From Streptomyces collinus Tu 365 (lineage in GTDB: Bacteria; Actinomycetota; Actinomycetes; Streptomycetales; Streptomycetaceae): a DNA stretch of 64,000 bases. Made by a program: the position numbers and the translations under genes. The stretch is taken from assembly GCF_000444875.1 (NCBI RefSeq), contig NC_021985.1, positions 2,303,535 through 2,367,534 on the forward strand. The letters are read 5' to 3'. Shown piece after piece: positions 61,519 through 64,000 of the stretch (position 1 is its first letter; each line of letters starts with the position of its first letter). A model generated the notes under the pieces. That model was not told the origin of the DNA. It was given only the letters and a program-made list of their open reading frames with translations, and did no database searches.

Positions 61519-64000
61519 TCAACTGCCGAGCGAGACGAACGCCTTCCTCATCAGGGCGGCGCGATCGGCCGCCGACGGCACCTGCTCCAGACCGAAGCCG
61601 AGGAGCACGGTGTCCTTCGTGGTGACGGCTCCGTAGGTGCGGAAGAGGGTTCCGGTGCGCGTCCAGTCCTTCAGGACCGCCGGGCTGCCCGGGGGCGGTC
61701 CGGACACGCGCCACGCGCCGAGGGACGTCTCGAAGCCCTCGGTCTCCTTCGCGGTGCCGCCCACGACGAGGGAGGCGTCGTCGGCGAGCACGCCGTGCCC
61801 GCCGCTGCCCGGGTCGGTGATGTAGGCGAGGGAGATCTCCACCGACTTCCCCGCGTACGCGCTCAGGTCGAAGTCCGCCCGCTGCCAGCCGCTGGAGCTG
61901 CCGGTGAGGCTGTGCCACGCCCCCGAGGTGCCGCTCGCGGTGCAGGAGTTGTCCGCGAGTGTCAGGTAGTGCCTGAGCCAGGGGTGTTCGCGGATCAGGA
62001 ACCCGGCCCCGCACTCGGCGGGCACGGCCGACGTGGTGGCGCCGGACGCCTCCGGGAGCGTGGTCCAGTCGTCGCCGCCCACCGTGTGCGCCTCGAGGAC
62101 CGCGTGGTCGTAGCCGCGCTCGGTGTCCCACAGCAGCCGGGTGCTCAGCGTGGGCCGGTCGGCGGCACTCACCCCGGTGAGGTCGACGGTGCGGGTCAGG
62201 CGCTTGTAGGCGTCGTCGGTGTGGACGGCGGCGGCCATGAAGGAGCCGCTGTACGGGCCGTAGGGGTTGACCGTGCCGGCGAACTGCCCCGCCCCCGCGC
62301 TCGCGAACTGCGGGTACGTCGCGGCCGGCAGCTCGTCCGACGTCACGCCGTAGGTGCCGGCCCGGTCCAGCGGGTTGCCGGGCGCGTCGCCGAGGGGGCC
62401 GGTGTAGCCGGCCAGGCCGCCGGAGCCGGTGAAACCGGTGGCTCCCTTGGTCGAGGTACGGCTGTAGGCGCCCAGGTAGTACTGGCTGAAGTCGTCCGAG
62501 GGCGTGCCGTCGCCGAGGTCGACGCTGCCGCCGGCCAGCTCGCCGGCCTCGATCAGCCGGCCGCCCTCGTTGAGGTAGGCGCGCAGCTGGAGCTGGGTGG
62601 CGTTGCCCGGACCGTCGGCGCCCGAGTAGTGCACGACCGTCCGGAAGTGGCCGAGCACGCCGAGCGCGTCGGGCGCGCCCTGCGTGGCGACGTCCCAGAC
62701 GACGGCCCGGTGGCCGGCGGCGCGCAGCGCGTGGGCGTACGTCCGCGCCTGCGCGGCGGCCGTGCCCTCCTCGGCGACCACCAGTGTGTCGGCCGCGGGC
62801 CGCTCGGCGACGGTGTAGGTGAAGCGGGAGCTCGCCGTCCTCCGGCCGTGTCCGCCGCGCCCGGTCTCACCGGTGAACCACACCTCGACCTTGTCGCCCG
62901 GCCTGCCGCCGGGCACCTTCGCCCGGTACTCGTCGAAGTAGAGGTCGTCCTCGCCGCCGTACGTCTTGCCGCCCCTCCAGCGCCTGAGCGCGAGGTCGTG
63001 CGTACGGCCGCCGTCGACGCGGTACTTGAGTTCCTTGTGCCGGACCGCCTTGCGGACGACGACGGAGACCTGCTGGTCCGTGCCCCGCGCGTAGGAGGTG
63101 GCGAACGCGGCCGGGGTGAAGTCGGCGGCCTTCAGGCCGACCGGTGAGGCCGGCCGGTCGGGGTGGGCGGCCGTCTCGGCGACGGAGAGCGCGAACGGGA
63201 CGTTCTTCTCGAACTCCTGCTGGATCAGCTTCTCGTCGTCGGGGAAGTTGAAGACCGACTGGCAGTCGCCGGGGTTCCAGGCGTCGTTCGGGTCGACGTT
63301 CGACGCGGTCTCGCACGTCGACATCTCGGGGGTGAACATTCCCATGCCGTTGACGTTCGAGGCGTGGCCGTCCGCCTCGCCGTTGGTGGTGTACAGCTCG
63401 GAGGAGACCTGCGAACGGTAGCCCGGGATCGCCGGGTTGTCGGGGGTGCCGGCGAGCGCCTTGTACAGGACGTCGTCCGGGGTCGGGGTGGCGACCTGCC
63501 ATCCCACGCCGTACAGCAGCAGTTCGGCGGCGGAGTGGTAGTTGATGCCGTAGGTGAAGCGGACGCGCTTCTCGAAGCCGTCCAGGGCCTTCGTCTCCGG
63601 CTCGGACTCGGGGGTCGCGCCGCGGTACGTCTCACTGGTGGGGTTGGGGGACGAGCCCTCGTCGTCGTAGCCCCACTTGTAGGGGAAGTTGCGGTTGAGG
63701 TCGACCCCGTCGCCGGTGCCGATGACACCGTCGCCGTTGTTGTCCCGCAGGTTCTTGCGCCACAGGCGGGTGGAGGAGTCCTTGAACGTGTAGTCGTAGC
63801 CGTCGGGGTTGGCCGACAGCACGAACCACAGTTCGGTGGAGTCGACGATCCGCCGCACGCGCTTGTCGGACGTGTAGCCGTCCAGGTAGTAGTGCATCAG
63901 ACGCCGGGTCATCTCCGGGGTGATCCACTCGCGCGCGTGCTGGTTGGACATGTACAGCACCGCCGGCTTGGAGCCGTCCTTGGACTTCCGGGCGTCCTTG
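61519..64000 (-). CDS. Secreted M14 zinc carboxypeptidase, 5' truncated
   Basis: The frame runs past the right edge, so the signal peptide and the beginning of the catalytic domain are missing. Zinc and catalytic sites visible: H-A-R-E (QHAREWITPEM), VDLNRNFPYKWG with the substrate-binding Arg, INYHSAAELLLYG with the third zinc ligand and VPFALSVAET with the catalytic Glu. After about residue 300 come beta-rich modules (about 500 residues) including a C-terminal jelly-roll-like region (WQRADFDLSAYAGKSVEISL) as found in bacterial proteases. It probably degrades peptides outside the cell. Confidence 0.92.
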   Translation of the reverse strand, partial: KDARKSKDGSKPAVLYMSNQHAREWITPEMTRRLMHYYLDGYTSDKRVRRIVDSTELWFVLSANPDGYDYTFKDSSTRLWRKNLRDNNGDGVIGTGDGVDLNRNFPYKWGYDDEGSSPNPTSETYRGATPESEPETKALDGFEKRVRFTYGINYHSAAELLLYGVGWQVATPTPDDVLYKALAGTPDNPAIPGYRSQVSSELYTTNGEADGHASNVNGMGMFTPEMSTCETASNVDPNDAWNPGDCQSVFNFPDDEKLIQQEFEKNVPFALSVAETAAHPDRPASPVGLKAADFTPAAFATSYARGTDQQVSVVVRKAVRHKELKYRVDGGRTHDLALRRWRGGKTYGGEDDLYFDEYRAKVPGGRPGDKVEVWFTGETGRGGHGRRTASSRFTYTVAERPAADTLVVAEEGTAAAQARTYAHALRAAGHRAVVWDVATQGAPDALGVLGHFRTVVHYSGADGPGNATQLQLRAYLNEGGRLIEAGELAGGSVDLGDGTPSDDFSQYYLGAYSRTSTKGATGFTGSGGLAGYTGPLGDAPGNPLDRAGTYGVTSDELPAATYPQFASAGAGQFAGTVNPYGPYSGSFMAAAVHTDDAYKRLTRTVDLTGVSAADRPTLSTRLLWDTERGYDHAVLEAHTVGGDDWTTLPEASGATTSAVPAECGAGFLIREHPWLRHYLTLADNSCTASGTSGAWHSLTGSSSGWQRADFDLSAYAGKSVEISLAYITDPGSGGHGVLADDASLVVGGTAKETEGFETSLGAWRVSGPPPGSPAVLKDWTRTGTLFRTYGAVTTKDTVLLGFGLEQVPSAADRAALMRKAFVSLGS

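Overview
The window is chromosomal DNA from a Streptomyces-type actinomycete. This is inferred from the very high GC content, strong third-position GC bias, frequent GTG and TTG starts, ATGA/GTGA stop-start overlaps, and family hallmarks such as actinobacterial DapD, an RbpA-type protein, OpcA and an eight-gene suf operon headed by a SufR-like repressor. The gene order (suf, cta, pentose-phosphate, then glycolytic genes) fits a conserved core arm of a Streptomyces chromosome, as remembered from related genomes and not checked here. I saw no tRNA, rRNA, CRISPR array, transposase or phage genes.

Layout. 1-2464: the end of a polyol or sugar ABC operon (two permeases and a sorbitol-type dehydrogenase). 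2538-10314: a two-domain TerD protein, a TetR regulator, a 2H-phosphoesterase, a Tat-exported PhoX-type phosphatase with a candidate PHO box, a large hypothetical protein and a secreted nuclease. 10404-15530: an ArsR/SRPBCC pair behind a 60-bp inverted repeat, a four-gene minus-strand envelope-type operon, a DapA-like enzyme, a broken HAD gene and a minimal LuxR-type protein. 15648-16715: a MerR regulator fused to two domains of a DNA polymerase sliding clamp. 16868-18875: a short run of small genes of visibly lower GC (CPCC, PH-domain, small hypothetical, Nudix). 19314-22263: dapD, a TetR/SMR efflux pair and an AbfB-domain membrane-anchored protein.

22358-28924 is the minus-strand operon sufR-B-D-Rieske-C-S-U-T for Fe-S cluster assembly, with a CAAC-N6-GTTG palindrome on its promoter. 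29131-36790 holds an AAC(3)-type acetyltransferase, an ABC exporter, heme A synthesis (ctaA, ctaB) and several orphan genes. 37156-43808 is the plus-strand operon tkt-tal-zwf-opcA-pgl, covering the oxidative and non-oxidative pentose-phosphate pathway. 43974-50599 is an alpha-glucoside uptake locus: a GH13 glucosidase, a binding protein and two permeases, one carrying an inserted extracytoplasmic domain, plus a second binding protein. 50728-54359 is a PadR regulator with a MacB/FtsX-type ABC system. 55019-61199 (minus) holds pgi, an RbpA-family gene, secG, tpiA, pgk and gap. The window ends inside a secreted M14 carboxypeptidase.

Together the core genes supply NADPH and triose-phosphate flux (zwf to pgl, pgi, tpi, pgk, gap), Fe-S clusters and heme A for respiration. 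The accessory genes between them deal with nutrient uptake, phosphate scavenging, efflux and the cell envelope. The least ordinary items are the MerR-sliding clamp fusion, the permease with a SpaA/SdrD-like insert, the SufR-type operator, the arsR inverted repeat and a repeated nine-base motif at the glucoside/PadR locus.
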